Both the position numbers and the translations under genes were made by a program. Of a stretch of 64,000 bases of DNA, positions 11,424 through 23,519 are shown one piece after another. The stretch comes from Meghimatium bilineatum (Eukaryota > Mollusca > Gastropoda > Stylommatophora > Philomycidae): assembly GCA_034231615.1 (NCBI GenBank), contig CM067315.1:11369915-11433914 (forward strand). The letters are read 5' to 3'. Within the stretch, counting starts at the first letter, position 1. Every line of letters begins with the position of its first letter. The notes under the pieces were generated by a model. It was not told the origin of the DNA, did no database searches, and saw only the letters and a program-made list of their open reading frames with translations.

Positions 11424-11820
11424 GTCTAGGCCATCATGGCGTTCGATACAGACAAAATATTGTAGTTTTCTGGAAAGAACCATGCTGTTTAGCTAGTTTT
11501 CTCTTACATTAATATTTCCCAGGATGGCTACATTGGTGATATTTTTTTGTCCATAATATTCTGAGGATGTTTCTGTAACATTTTGTTTCAAAAGCTGCTA
11601 TTTTATTTTTCATTTTGCTGGTGGTTGTCCAGGATTCACACCGATATATTGCTACTGTGAATTTGCAAGCTCTTAGGAATGTTAGTTTTGCAACAAGCTC
11701 AGCCATATGTTTTTCATATGCATTAGCTTATTTGACGCGATAGCCAACCTCCTTCTGACTTCTTCATAGCAATCTCCACTACTGTTGATAAGAGAATCAA
11801 CAGACATTAAGACACACATA

Positions 11821-12509
11821 TTTTTTAAAATTACTATTGCATGTTTGTGTGAGTGTGCGCGTGTGTGCGTGTACCTGTATGTATGCATGTATATATGTAG
11901 TCTAACATCGTGGCATGGCAAAAAAGTCAACAACGATCCTGATAAAATGTAACAGAAATAGTCTTGTGGAGATGCTTGATCATCTACACCAGTCGGCACT
12001 GCACTTAATGATGATAATATTTGTGTGTATGCAAAAACAGAGAACATGCCGTGTGCGATAAATCATAATTGAGTCAAGAAAAAGCAGACAAACCGTGGGT
12101 TTTGCAAAAGATGAAACAGACCAACCGTGGGTTTTACAAAGTCGGATATAATTAACATACCCGCAACACTCTCGTTAACGCTAAATCTTACATCTATGTA
12201 CAGGCTGAGATATTTCGCTTAAGTACAGACACTGCCAAGAACAAGTATGTGACTTAAGAGAGAAAGTACAGAGAAACACTGGCCAAACCAGACGTACATG
12301 TTATCAAACTGTCATCTTTAACATTGCACCAGCCGTGAGGTAAGTTCTTTATCTGAGTCACACTGGCAGACTACTCAACCAGATCATTTAGAAAACATAC
12401 ACAAGAAATGTGGAATGCAAGAAATTTCAAGCTAATTTTGTGATCTATATTGTCTTGAGAAATGTAACAGGTGGGATATATTGTGTTGGAATTCTGTCAG
12501 ATTTTAGCG
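11821..12509. other. Unassigned spacer
   Basis: A TG-rich stretch lies at 11840-11900. A short direct repeat, aaaccgtgggtttt.caaa, occurs at about 12090 and 12124. No gene is recognised. Confidence 0.5.
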
Positions 12510-12835
12510 ATAGTAGTGAGGACTAAGATAGATTCGGTTTTTAGTTTTATCAATAGGGGTAAGAAATAAAGTGGAATCGATTTATAGTTTTATCAAGAGG
12601 GGTAAGAATTAAAGTAGAATCTATTATGCAGAATCAGATTCTGGATTGATGATAACAGCGAGAGCTAAGGTAGAATCAGATTCTGGGTTGATGATAAGCA
12701 GTGAGGGTTAATAGAATCGGTTTCTAGTTTATCAATATGGGTAAGAATTAAAAATAGAATCGGTTTCTTGATTGATCACATCAGTGAGGGCTAATATAGA
12801 ATCGTATTATGGATTTGTGAAGTTATCGATGACTA
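12510..12835. repeat. Degenerate tandem repeat, about 55-60-bp unit, about 5 copies
   Basis: Diverged copies share tagaatcggttt.tagtttat, and most carry an agggttaag-type block. Confidence 0.65.
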
Positions 12836-13057
12836 GTTTTCACTGTCCTTGTGTCCCGTTGCCCCGTCGCCCCTTATGTCCCGTTGCCCCATCGCTCGTT
12901 GTGTCCTGTCTAGTATGCCGTGTTTATAATTGGTAATTCTTTGACCTATTTTACGTTCATGTTTGTATTTGCTCTATGTTACCGTAGCCCTCTATTTTCA
13001 GAGTTACTATCTAGAGATTTAATTTCCACGTATAGAAATTTCAGATTTTTAGGGGCA

Positions 13058-13245
13058 TGTGATGAGAAAAGTAAAACATGAAGAGTTAGTAACCACCGGA
13101 AAGATCAAGGGGGAGAAGAGACAGAGGAAGACAGAGAGAGAAATTTCTGAATGGGTTGTCCCTGTCACAAACTGAAGAAGTCATAAACTGAACTTATTAA
13201 CAACACAAGAAAGAGAGAGTTGTGGAGAATCATGATCGCCTACTG
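13058..13245 (+). mobile_element. LINE 3' end fragment
   Basis: Reading across a frameshift, it encodes an ELVTTGKIKGEKRQRKTERE-like block and then NNTRKRELWRIMIAY. This parallels LENIVTTCKIEGNRDRGRQR ... IHNTVDRELWRAMTAYA in the LINE at 51230-51726. The 28-bp array starts directly at its 3' edge. Confidence 0.7.
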
Positions 13246-13249
13246 TGTA

Positions 13250-14102
13250 AGCATGATGAATGGATGGCGAGTGGTATGATGATGGGAGAATGGTGAGTGG
13301 TATGATAATGGAAGGATAGCGAATGAATGAGAGGATGGATAGACGCATGGCGAGTGACAAAAAAGGATGAATAAAGAGTGACATGAGTGGATGAACGGAT
13401 GACAAGTTACATGAAAGGATGGGTGGCGAGTGACATAATCGGATTGATTGATGGCGAGTGACATAATCGGATTGATTGATGGCGAGTGACATAATCGGAT
13501 TGATTGATGGCGAGTGACATAATCGGATTGATTGATGGCGAGTGACATAATCGGACTGAGTGATGGCGAGTGACATATTCGGACTGAGTGATGGCGAGTG
13601 ACATATTCGGATTGATTGATGGCGAGTGACATATTCGGATTGATTGATGGCGAGTGACATATTCGGATTGATTGATGGCGAGTGACATATTCGGATTGAT
13701 TGATGGCGAGTGACATATTCGGATTGATTGATGGCGAGTGACATATTCGGATTGATTGATGGCGAGTGACATAATCGGATTGATTGATGGCGAGTGACAT
13801 GATCGGATTGATTGATGGCGAGTGACATAATCGGATTGATTGATGGCGAGTGACATAATCGGATTGATTGATGGCGAGTGACATGATCGGATTGATTGAT
13901 GGCGAGTGACATGATCGGATTGATTGATGGCGAGTGACATGATCGGATTGATTGATGGCGAGTGACATGATCGGATTGATTGATGGCGAGTGACATGATC
14001 GGATTGATTGATGGCGAGTGACATGATCGGATTGATTGATGGCGAGTGACATGATCGGATTGATTGATGGCGAGTGACATGAGAGCATGAATGGTGAGTG
14101 AT
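13250..14102. repeat. Minisatellite, 28-bp unit, about 24 clear copies
   Basis: The unit is gattgattgatggcgagtga plus cataatcg, with cataatcg, catattcg and catgatcg variants clustered in blocks. The left 170 bp is degenerate. The array resumes for a few units after the LINE insertion (14679-14720). Open frames on the minus strand follow from the repeat. Confidence 0.95.
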
Positions 14103-14678
14103 CATCATCATCATCAAGTGCCGTCTCCGCAACGAAGGTTGGCTGCAACGTATCTCCAGCATCTCCTGTCTCTTGTCTTGGTGGAGCACTCTGCTAGACT
14201 GTAACCTGTCCATCGTGTAATGTTACTCTCCCACTTGTATCTCTGCCTACCTCATGCTCGCTTCCCTTTGACTTTACCCTCAAGTAAGGTCTTCAATAAG
14301 GTGTCATGTCTTTTAATGTGTCCAAAGTATTTTATTTGCCTGATCTCTATTTCTCTTAGTAGTTCTTTCTTCATATTAAGTGTCTTTAGCACCTCTTTAT
14401 TTGTTTTCTTCTCTTTCCATGATGTTCTCCCTATTCTTCTATATACCCACATCTCAAAGGCATCAATTTTGTCTTCTAATTGTTTATTTAGTGTCCATGT
14501 TTCTGAGCCATACATTAATATATAATAGATGTAGCATTTTATAATTATCATTTTAACTTGTTTGTAATTTGTTTAGATATTAATAATTTCCTCATGTCAT
14601 TGAAGGTACTTTTAGCCATTCCTATTCTCCTTTTAACTTCTGTTTCACATCTGCCATCATTTGTGACTATGTGTCCAA
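14103..14678 (-). mobile_element. LINE-C copy inserted in the 28-bp array, 10-bp duplication
   Basis: It is the same RT C-terminal segment as at 8771-9450 (ETWTLNKQLEDKIDAFEMW, RRIGRTSWKEKK, YFGHIKRHDTLLKTLLEGK) with an ATC/GAT tail at 14101-14116. A perfect direct repeat, ggtgagtgat, flanks it (14093-14102 and 14679-14688), and array sequence continues beyond. It is 5'-truncated, as is typical of target-primed reverse transcription. Confidence 0.9.
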
Positions 14679-14720
14679 GGTGAGTGATACAAGAGGATAA
14701 ATGGACGGCGAGTGACAAGA

Positions 14721-15384
14721 GAAGATGGAAAACAAATCTAATAAGATGGATAGTGAGATAAATAAGGCGATATATAAGCAACAAATGTAATCAGTAAACC
14801 AGGCAAATGCATGTCACTGAGCTCCTGCATGTCACTGAGCTCCTGCTGAAACTATTTATGAACCTATTTATCAAGCAGAACTATTTATTTGTTGAAAGCA
14901 GAGCACACAAAAAAGGACGAAAGGGAGAGAAAATGTAAAGAAGTTGAAGACAAATGAGAAACTAAGAATGTGGACAAAAAAGCAGAAAACGTAGAAGAAA
15001 GGCAAAGCGAAAAAGAAAATAGACGACAAAAAAATACCAGTTTTGTTTTGAGCAACAATGGATACTCACCGAATAATCTTAGTCAAATTAAATTCTGCAT
15101 GTTTCCCTGAATATAATATGATGTCTTGAATCCAGCACAACAAGCCAGAAACTGGATTGTGCACACCACTCGCTAACAACACCCGAAAGTATCATATTGT
15201 GTCTAATTGTGTACACATGTTTTCCGAACTACTTTTGTAAACACATTTTAAAATACCATAACAGATGCATATGTTCAGTCGATTAAATGACATCATATAT
15301 TTTGTTACATTAGAACATCGTTATATTACAACATCGTTATATTACAACAAATTATATTGCAGCGTTTGTTATTTTTTGTTTACA
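14721..15384. other. Unassigned spacer
   Basis: It includes a short direct repeat, gcatgtcactgagctcctg, at about 14809 and 14828, and an acatcgttatattacaa repeat at 15313-15350. No gene is seen. Confidence 0.5.
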
Positions 15385-16955
15385 TTAAAATATAGATATT
15401 AAAATATAGATATTAAAATATAGATATTAAAACATAGATATTAAAACATAGATATTAAAACATAGATATTAAAACATAGATATTAAAACATAGATATTAA
15501 AACACAGATATTAAAACATAGATATTAAAACACAGATATTAAAACATAGAAATTAAAACATAGATATTAAAACATAGACATTAAAACACAGATATTAAAA
15601 CATAGATATTAAAACATAGATATTAAAACATAGATATTAAAACACAGATATTAAAACATAGATATTAAAACATAGATATTAAAACACAGATATTAAAACA
15701 TAGATATTAAAACATAGATATTAAAACACAGATATTAAAACATAGATATTAAAACATAGATATTAAAACATAGATATTAAAACACAGATATTAAAACATA
15801 GATATTAAAACACAGATATTAAAACATAGAAATTAAAACATAGATATTAAAACATAGATATTAAAACACAGATATTAAAACATAGATATTAAAACATAGA
15901 TATTAAAACATAGATATTAAAACACAGATATTAAAACATAGATATTAAAACACAGATATTAAAACATAGAAATTAAAACATAGATATTAAAACACAGATA
16001 TTAAAACATAGATATTAAAACATAGATATTAAAACATAGATATTAAAACATAGATATTAAAACACAGATATTAAAACATAGATATTAAAACATAGATATT
16101 AAAACATAGATATTAAAACATAGATATTAAAACACAGATATTAAAACATAGATATTAAAACATAGATATTAAAACACAGATATTAAAACATAGATATTAA
16201 AACATAGATATTAAAACATAGATATTAAAACACAGATATTAAAACATAGATATTAAAACACAGATATTAAAACATAGATATTAAAACATAGATATTAAAA
16301 CACAGATATTAAAACATAGATATTAAAACATAGATATTAAAACATAGATATTAAAACATAGATATTAAAACATAGATATTAAAACACAGATATTAAAACA
16401 TAGATATTAAAACATAGATATTAAAACACAGATATTAAAACATAGATATTAAAACATAGATATTAAAACATAGATATTAAAACATAGATATTAAAACATA
16501 GATATTAAAACATCGATATTAAAACAGTTATTAAAACATAGATATTAAAACATAGATATTAAAACATCGATATTAAAACAGTTATTAAAACATAGATATT
16601 AAAACATAGATATTAAAACATAGATATTAAAACACAGATATTAAAACATAGATATTAAAACATAGATATTAAAACATAGATATTAAAACATAGATATTAA
16701 AACATCGATATTAAAACAGTTATTAAAACATAGATATTAAAACATAGATATTAAAACATCGATATTAAAACAGTTATTAAAACATAGATATTAAAACACA
16801 TATATTAAAACACAGATATTAAAACACAGATATTAAAACACAGATATTAAAACATAGATATTAAAACAGATATTAAAACATAGATATTAAAACATAGATA
16901 TTAAAACATAGATATTAAAACATCGATATTAAAACAGTTATTAAAACATAGATAT
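15385..16955. repeat. AT-rich satellite-like array, 14-bp unit, about 110 copies
   Basis: The unit is gatattaaaacata. The variants aacaca, agaaat and acatcgatattaaaacagtt recur in ordered groups. For example, the cata/cata/caca series repeats, and the acatcgat..cagtt block appears five times in the right third. This indicates higher-order units. About 80% A+T. Confidence 0.97.
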
Positions 16956-17454
16956 GTGTACTAATCATATTTACATTTTTAGCCTGAATCAGACAATCTT
17001 ATCGCAGTAATCATTTGTTTGATTGTCTGTTTCTATCCACATGAATTTTGAGTAATAGAGCTTTTATACTTTGGGCAATGTATGTGTATGTGTGTGTGTA
17101 TATATATATTTATAGGCGGGAGGAGGGGGGTTTCATGTGCTTCATTTCGTGCACAGAAAAAGCCAACCACTGACATCTAGTTACAAGCTGTTACTACGAG
17201 AGTTGTCCTGTCACAATGTTCCCTCTAAGACACGAGTGCGTGTGAGTAAAAATCTATCCCCGTGGGCTGATTAATTTCTAACACAAATTTTTCCACTTTA
17301 AAAATAATCTTTTTCGGCATGTTCTATTTAAACCAGTTTGATTTCTTTATTATAGGAACTTTTACACACATTTCTATATGTAAGTCTTGTACGCCAAGAT
17401 CAAACTCTGTGCGCCAAGGGATAAAAATGTATGCGCTAGAGCGCGGTACCGCAG
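16956..17454. other. Unassigned spacer
   Basis: A short TG/TA microsatellite lies at 17085-17110, next to a purine-rich stretch. No gene is recognised. Confidence 0.5.
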
Positions 17455-18012
17455 CTTAGCGGAAAGTCACAGTAGCAAGTGGTTGTCATGCCACAGTAGC
17501 AGGTGGTTGTCATGTAACAGTAGCAGGGAGTTTTCATATCACAGAAGCAGGCGGCTGTCATGTCACAGTAGCAGGAAGTTGTCATGTCACAGTAGCAGGC
17601 GGTTTTCATGTCACAGTAGCAGGAAATTGTCATGTCACAGTAGTAGGCGGTTGTCATGTCACAGTAGCAGGAAGTTGTCATGCCACAGTAGCAGGCGGTT
17701 GTCATGTCAAAGTCGCAGTGTGTTGTCATGTCACAGTAGCGGGCGGTTGTCATGTCACAGTAGCAGAAGTGTGTCACTTCACAATAGAAGACGGTTGTCA
17801 TGTCACAGTAGCAGAAGTTTGTCACTTCACAATAGAAGACGGGTGTCATGTCACAATAGCAGGCGGTTGTCGTCTTAGGCAGCAGAAGGTTGTCACGTCA
17901 CAGTATCAGGAAGTTTTCATGTCACAATAGTTGGCGGCTATCATGTTACAATAGCAGATGGTTATCATGTTACAATAGTAGGCGGTTATCATGTCACAGT
18001 AGCTGGCGGTAG
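17455..18012. repeat. Minisatellite, 24-bp unit, about 23 copies
   Basis: The unit is gtcatgtcacagtagcaggc plus ggtt. Alternating aagtt, cggtt and tgtgt endings give a partial two-unit pattern. The period is divisible by 3, so several frames run open (17387-17878 plus, 17436-17849 minus) without coding evidence. Confidence 0.95.
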
Positions 18013-19439
18013 AAAAAATATATTAACGGGATTTCTTTCAAGTGTTGTTCATAAATTGCGTGAACAATTAAGGAGGTGGGAGGGGAGGGGGTCTGAAAAA
18101 GTTTGATAGTGATTAACAAGGAGGAAAGGGTGGGGTCTTTTATAAACGTTGACTCAATAAAACGGTTTTGTGTACTCCAATAAGATTCTTCGTTTGTGAA
18201 ATATTTTTCAAAATATCTGAAAACACATCATTATAGTTTTTAGCACTTTGTTCTGCTTAAACATTTCTTCAGGGCAATGGTTATAATTTTTTCAGGTGAT
18301 GGTTACAATTTTTGGACATAATTAAGCAGGAGCATAATTAAACATAATTTAATTCCCCGAATTCTTGGTAGTTTGTTGACAAGGGTGGTGTCAAAAATTG
18401 ATAATACATTTTTGACGTGATTATGGACAGCTCTTACAGTGGCACGTATTTATTATCTATAAGTGTGTCAACGTTGATGGGGAAAACTTATCAAAAAGGG
18501 TTTCACGCCCTTGAACTACTTTTCATCAGTATAACTAGAAAATGTATTTACTATAAGGGAAATTCCGGAATATTTTTCTTACACCCGCCTGCTGTTGTGA
18601 CGTGAAAATCGCATAGATAGGTCTTGCTTGCACCTAGATGTTCGTGCTACCTTTCAGCGATGTGCAATTCCTTGAGAACATGCCTTCTACTCTGAGGGGT
18701 TAGAAACACAACTGTACAAATAAAGTGTTCTGTGGGGGCTTCCATAACGCTATATACACATGTATGTCATCTACTAAGCATTTGCTGATGCAGGAAGATT
18801 GATCCGGTGGACCACTGATGAAACCTTCAGACCTTCTGCTGTTGTAAGATGCTTGCTGTTATGGACCACATATGAAGCCATCAGACCTTCTGCTTGCGTA
18901 TATCGCATTATAAGGTTCATACATTATTTTTGTCCATCAAAATCATAGAACAGTCCTGGAACAGTTACATTTTTTTTATTGAACCATCTACACAATGTTG
19001 ACAGCAGCAAGCACGACATGTATAGTTAATCTACGTCACGAAATCATGTTCATGCTTAGTTATTCTACGTCACGATATCATGTTCATGTCATTTAAAGTA
19101 TATTGATTTTCTACTAAACAACAAATCTTTAAATCATTGTTACAACTCAATATTTTCAACAACAACAAAATATAGGATCCGAAGAAAAGATCATCCAAGA
19201 TTTTCAGTTTTGCTTGAAAAAATCCAGATCGTGGGGCAAAAAGACATGGAATGGCAACATAACTACAGATGATGATGACCATGAAATAATTCCTTTAGCT
19301 GTGAGCAGGTAGCTCTTGGCAGCCCGTAGCCCTGCTGACAAAAGCACAGGTTCCTCTCAGCTGTATAAAGAGAGTTGTAATAAAAAGAGACTTGTATAAG
19401 TGAGGCAATACCCGGACTCAAGAAATGTCTCGAAGGCAT
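18013..19439. other. Unassigned region with a possible M4 repeat
   Basis: At 18045-18130, ttcataaattgcgtgaacaa followed by a G-rich tract resembles the M4 motif at about 39990-40080 and 60185-60240. A short duplication with ttcagaccttctgct/catcagaccttctgc lies at 18800-18895. No gene is recognised. Confidence 0.4.
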
Positions 19440-19600
19440 GGATGTATAAATGGGGTTTATTGATGCATGTTTATTCCATGTATGTAAAACTTAACTAACC
19501 CTAACCCTAACCCTAGCCATAAAAATGAATATATAAATTAATTACTGATATTTATTTATATAATATTTAGATTAATTAATCCTAAAATAAGCAGGGAGAC
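19440..19600. mobile_element. MITE M1 fragment with telomere-like core
   Basis: It contains taaccctaaccctaaccc at about 19497-19514, followed by aaaaatgaatatataaatta and tgatatttatttatataata. It matches the centre of M1 at 33949 and 51726. No inverted ends are found here. Confidence 0.6.
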
Positions 19601-19649
19601 ACGGGTTCCACAGCAGGACCGGCATTATACCCTGCACTAAATAGATAAA

Positions 19650-19792
19650 GAAGCAGCAAATAAATGGTTTGGAGATCTTATGAGAATGGAAAACACCAAT
19701 TCCTTACACGTGAACATAATTTCCAAAAATGAAGAGGTTACAAAGCCAGAGGAATACCAAAAAAGAAATGGATAAATAACATCTAAGCTATT
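19650..19792 (+). mobile_element. LINE fragment
   Basis: Conceptual translation with frame changes reads KWFGDLMRMENT and then a KKWINNI-like block, similar to the C-terminal WFGHLMRM...KRWIENI region of LINEs such as the one at 31690-32334. Confidence 0.6.
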
Positions 19793-20023
19793 TTAAACAC
19801 GCGTGGATATAGTACAACCGAGGTGACATATCCGGTTTTGGAACGAAAACTAAAACTATCATCACTTAGCGACAAGTGGGTACCAGTTGTGTCACCATCC
19901 ACCTGCGGCACAACAGGAGAAAATAACAAGTCATATTTACAGCAGATATGAATAATACTGTACACATATATCACGTGACAACTTCGACTGTCAAACTTTA
20001 CATTTTTTAATAGCACTAAAAAT

Positions 20024-20462
20024 ACTTTAAATTGTTCTTCTTCTTTCGTTCACTTGAAACATGTCTATATCTGTAATTCTGTCTCCTGAATAAAACTCAC
20101 TGTCTTTTGTAGTTCATACAGGGTTCCATAGAGCTTTGATTCCAGTGTTGTTTCCTCTGGCCAAAAAAAAAAATATGTCTGCCTCAGCGTTTCATGCTCA
20201 GAACACTCTTGAAGTATATGTTTGGCACTCTGAGTTATACCACATGTACACATGGCAGTGTTGCCAATCTTGAACTTTGTGTACATGTGACTGCGGAGTC
20301 GGTTGTGTCCTGGTCTGGGGCGTACAATTATAACTTGTTCTGATCTGTTCATAATGTGACAGTCATCTTGTGTTGGTGTTTGTGACTTTCTTATTGACTT
20401 GATCATCTGTTTTTTTTCCTGATGGTAGGTGATTGGTATATCTGGTTGGTCTTCGTATACTT
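20024..20462 (-). mobile_element. LINE-N 3' end (region after RNase H)
   Basis: On the minus strand it encodes a block beginning MIKSIRKSQTPTQDD, with a Cys-His stretch MCTCGITQSAKHILQECSEH, and ends LQKTVSFIQETELQI. The same sequence follows the RNase H domain at 54116-54470. The element ends in aagtgaacgaaagaagaaga (minus strand). It is 5'-truncated, with an A-run frameshift at 20163-20173. Confidence 0.85.
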
Positions 20463-20887
20463 TAAATAAAGTAATAAAAAGTACTACAATATTTTTAAAA
20501 CTCTTTCCCCCTCCCTCCCCTTTTCAATTTCTAACAAAGTCGTATCTACGATCCTGATATCCTGATTTGAGGGAATGTATCCAAATCTGTGTTTTGTCTA
20601 CTTTCTCCAGCACGTAAAACTTACTTCGTTTTGCGTTGGTACAGCCAATGAAGACCTCTCAACCGAAACATTGATTTTATCTTATGTATAGAACTGCTTA
20701 TCTCATTTTATTGCCGTTACTTCGTTAGTTTCACAACAGTTCTCAGATTTACTTTATCGATACCTCTAACCACTGACGTGCATGGTTATGAGGCGTGTCC
20801 CCCTAACTAAAACACTGGTTACAGCTGTTCCAACAATTAATAAAGCATTATGTTTGTAGTAATATTTGACGACCTGCAACAGCTGAA
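20463..20887. other. Unassigned spacer
   Basis: A pyrimidine tract lies at about 20500-20523. No gene is recognised. Confidence 0.5.
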
Positions 20888-21002
20888 CATTTAGTTATGG
20901 TACTTAAATCTATATTAAATATATTAGGAAGTTATAGAAACCAACATTTAGTTATGATACCTAAATCTATATTGAAAATATTTGGAAGTTATAGGAACCA
21001 AC
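20888..21002. repeat. Tandem duplication, 57-58-bp unit, 2 copies
   Basis: The unit starts aacatttagttatg and ends ggaagttata.aaacca. Confidence 0.85.
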
Positions 21003-21269
21003 GTTATAGCACGTTGACATTTTAACTTAATACGTCTTTAACTTCAATGGATAAGGTCGTATTTTTTTTATCTGAGAACACGCGTGCGGTTGAGATCTGT
21101 GGGTCTCACCAATGGCACACTAGATAAAACCACACATGCAAGATAAAACATTAGTAGATGACATGCCTTTATATTGAGGTTATCTTCTTATATAAACTTC
21201 ATGGCGAGTCATCTATGCTTCTCGTGCTTTTATTTTGTTGTTGCAATGTGTTTTATGCTTTGTTATTTT

Positions 21270-21715
21270 TATAGATCTATGCACCCTCTGTGGTTGGGAG
21301 GGATCCAGAAATGTACTTCACAGCACTGGGGAGGAGAAATCTGACATCATTGTTTTTCCCTATGGCTGAGACCCATCATAGAGGCACAGTGACTCAGGAT
21401 GTGACAATCTTTTTTGACTTTTCCATGTGGTTGCATGTCTGGAGCAATAGAGAAATTCGACATAATCAATAGTCAATTGGTGGCGGGGAATGAGCACAGT
21501 GAACTCTATCTTGGCTGCATTGGCTCGGAGCAGTGCATAGGTTGAAACCTACCTTCCTGGTTGTGTGATAGTTATTCTCTGGCTCTGGCCCGGGGTGGGC
21601 CGACAATCCACAGACATCCCATCAACATAATGCTATTTTAATGGCATTGAGTTAAAGGGCATGAGCCAATGGGCCGCTGGATCAGCAACCAACGAACCAA
21701 CCAACCATCTAAGAA
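21270..21715 (+). other. Possible retroposed element with (AACC)-like tail
   Basis: Less AT-rich than its surroundings. It ends in aaccaacgaaccaaccaacc, which looks like a short-repeat retroposon tail. No second copy is found in the window, so this stays tentative. Confidence 0.3.
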
Positions 21716-21894
21716 CGTTTCCTTGTTTCTAGAGTGACACAACTATGAAGCTAGGAAGTTACGGATTTGATGATGATGTCTCCATGTTTCTAACTGATTT
21801 TATTTTTCAATCTCAGAATGTGGATGATATCACAAAGTATTGATTGCGTTATAACAGACTGAGAACAATAACAGAAAGTAATATCATCCGCTGA

Positions 21895-22885
21895 ATACTG
21901 AAATACAGAGTGTGAAATACGGAGTGTGAAATACAGAGTGTGAACTACAGAGTGCAAACTACAGAGTGTGAAATACAGAGTGTAAAATATAGAGTGTGAA
22001 CTACAGAGTGTAAACTACAGAGTGTGAAATACAGAGTGTGAAATACAGAGTGTGAAATACAGAGTGTGAAATACTGAGTGTGAAATACAGAGTGTGAAAT
22101 ACAGAGTGTGAACTACAGAGTGTGAAATACAGAGTGTGAAATACTGAGTGTGAAATACAGAGTGTGAAATACAGAGTGTGAACTACAGAGTGCAAACTAC
22201 AGAGTGTGAAATACAGAGTGTGAAATACAGAGTGTAAAATATAGAGTGTGAAATACAGAGTGTGAACTACAGAGTGTAAACTACAGAGTGTGAAATACAG
22301 AGTGTGAAATACAGAGTATGAAATACTGAGTGTGAAATACAGAGTATAAACTACAGAGTGTAAACTACAGAGTGTGAAATACAGAGTGTGAAATACAGAG
22401 TGTAAACTACAGAGTGTGAAATACAGAGTGTAAACTACCGAGTGTGAAATACAGAGTGTGAACTACAGAGTGTGAAATACAGAGTGTGAACTACAGAGTG
22501 TAAACTACAGAGTGTGAAATACAGAGTGTAAACTACAGAGTGTAAACTACAGAGTGTGAAATACAGAGTGTAAACTATAGAGTGTGAAATACAGAGTGTA
22601 AACTACAGAGTGTGAAATACAGAGTGTAAACTACAGAGTGTAAAATACAGAGTGTAAACTACAGAGTGTGAAATACAGAGTGTAAACTACAGAGTGTGAA
22701 ATACAGAGTGTGAACTACAGAGTGTGAAATACAGAGTGTAAACTACAGAGTGTGAAATACAGAGTGTGAAATACAGAGTGTGAAATACAGAGTGTGAAAT
22801 ACAGAGTGTGAAATACATAGTGTGAAATACAGAGTGTGAAATACAGAGTGTGAAATACAGAGTGTGAAATACAGACTGAGTGTGA
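21895..22885. repeat. Minisatellite, 14-bp unit, about 70 copies
   Basis: The unit is agtgtgaaatacag. Two main variants, gtgaaatac and gtaaactac, alternate in places, giving 28-bp dimers (for example 22560-22720). The minus-strand frames reading FHTLYFTLCISHS are array artefacts. Confidence 0.96.
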
Positions 22886-23282
22886 AAGGTAGTATACTAA
22901 AGAGTGGAAAGTCATGGATGGAGCGTGCTGGGGAAGTTATATAAATTGTGTACGCACTGGAGAATGTGGCACATGATGTGAAATGGATAAATATTCCCGT
23001 AGACTGTCATACATCCTAAGGAGTAGAAGATAACTCTTGATAGAGAATGTAGGAAGATGTGTTATATTGATGTTGAATCTGAAGTGCGGGTATTGATCAG
23101 TGAGAATTCAAAGGATGGTGATATGGTTAGATACGCTGACAGTTCAATTGTTACAAGTGTACGTAGTCGACTTGCTTTTACAGCGCAGCGTGTAGCGCAG
23201 ACTTGCTATTAGATAGGAGAGTGGACGATTTCGCTGTAGAAAGTAAAATGACAATGGAAATTATGGCAGTGATCAGGGACTT
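22886..23282. other. Unassigned spacer
   Basis: No feature is recognised. Confidence 0.5.
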
Positions 23283-23292
23283 GAACTGGATA

Positions 23293-23457
23293 CCCTGACG
23301 AAGACAGATGTGTTGGGCCATTTGCGCAAATAAAACGGCAACACAACGCATTTCCATTCTCTGGACTACATCCAACTGGAAATCTTGTAGGACCATTGTC
23401 CTGTTACAAGAGAAATCCAGTGCAAGTTTGAGAATGAACACTGAAAAAGAAGAAGCA
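23293..23457 (+). mobile_element. Retroposon S1, copy 3
   Basis: Full-length S1 with gaactggata (23283-23292) and gaactgaata (23458-23467) as flanking repeats, 9 of 10 matching. It ends in aaaaagaagaagca. Confidence 0.8.
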
Positions 23458-23519
23458 GAACTGAATACGCACACAAAGTGCAAGTAATATCTGCATTCTT
23501 AATGATTGTGCAGTTGGTA

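Larger units (their letters stand above)
10141..11820 (-). mobile_element. LINE 3' half with internal minisatellite and hAT insertion
   Basis: The (ATC)n tail is at 10144-10166. Read on the minus strand, 11820-11425 encodes INSSGDCYEEVRRRLAIASN and then CESWTTTSKMKNKIAAFE...ILRILWTKK. After the hAT insertion, 10553-10411 encodes a RGRPRIRWTQDIKDHMNMTV-like segment. These are the usual C-terminal blocks of an endonuclease-RT LINE. Frameshifts and stops show it is dead. The 13-bp array (10190-10415) lies between the last coding block and the tail. Confidence 0.8.
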
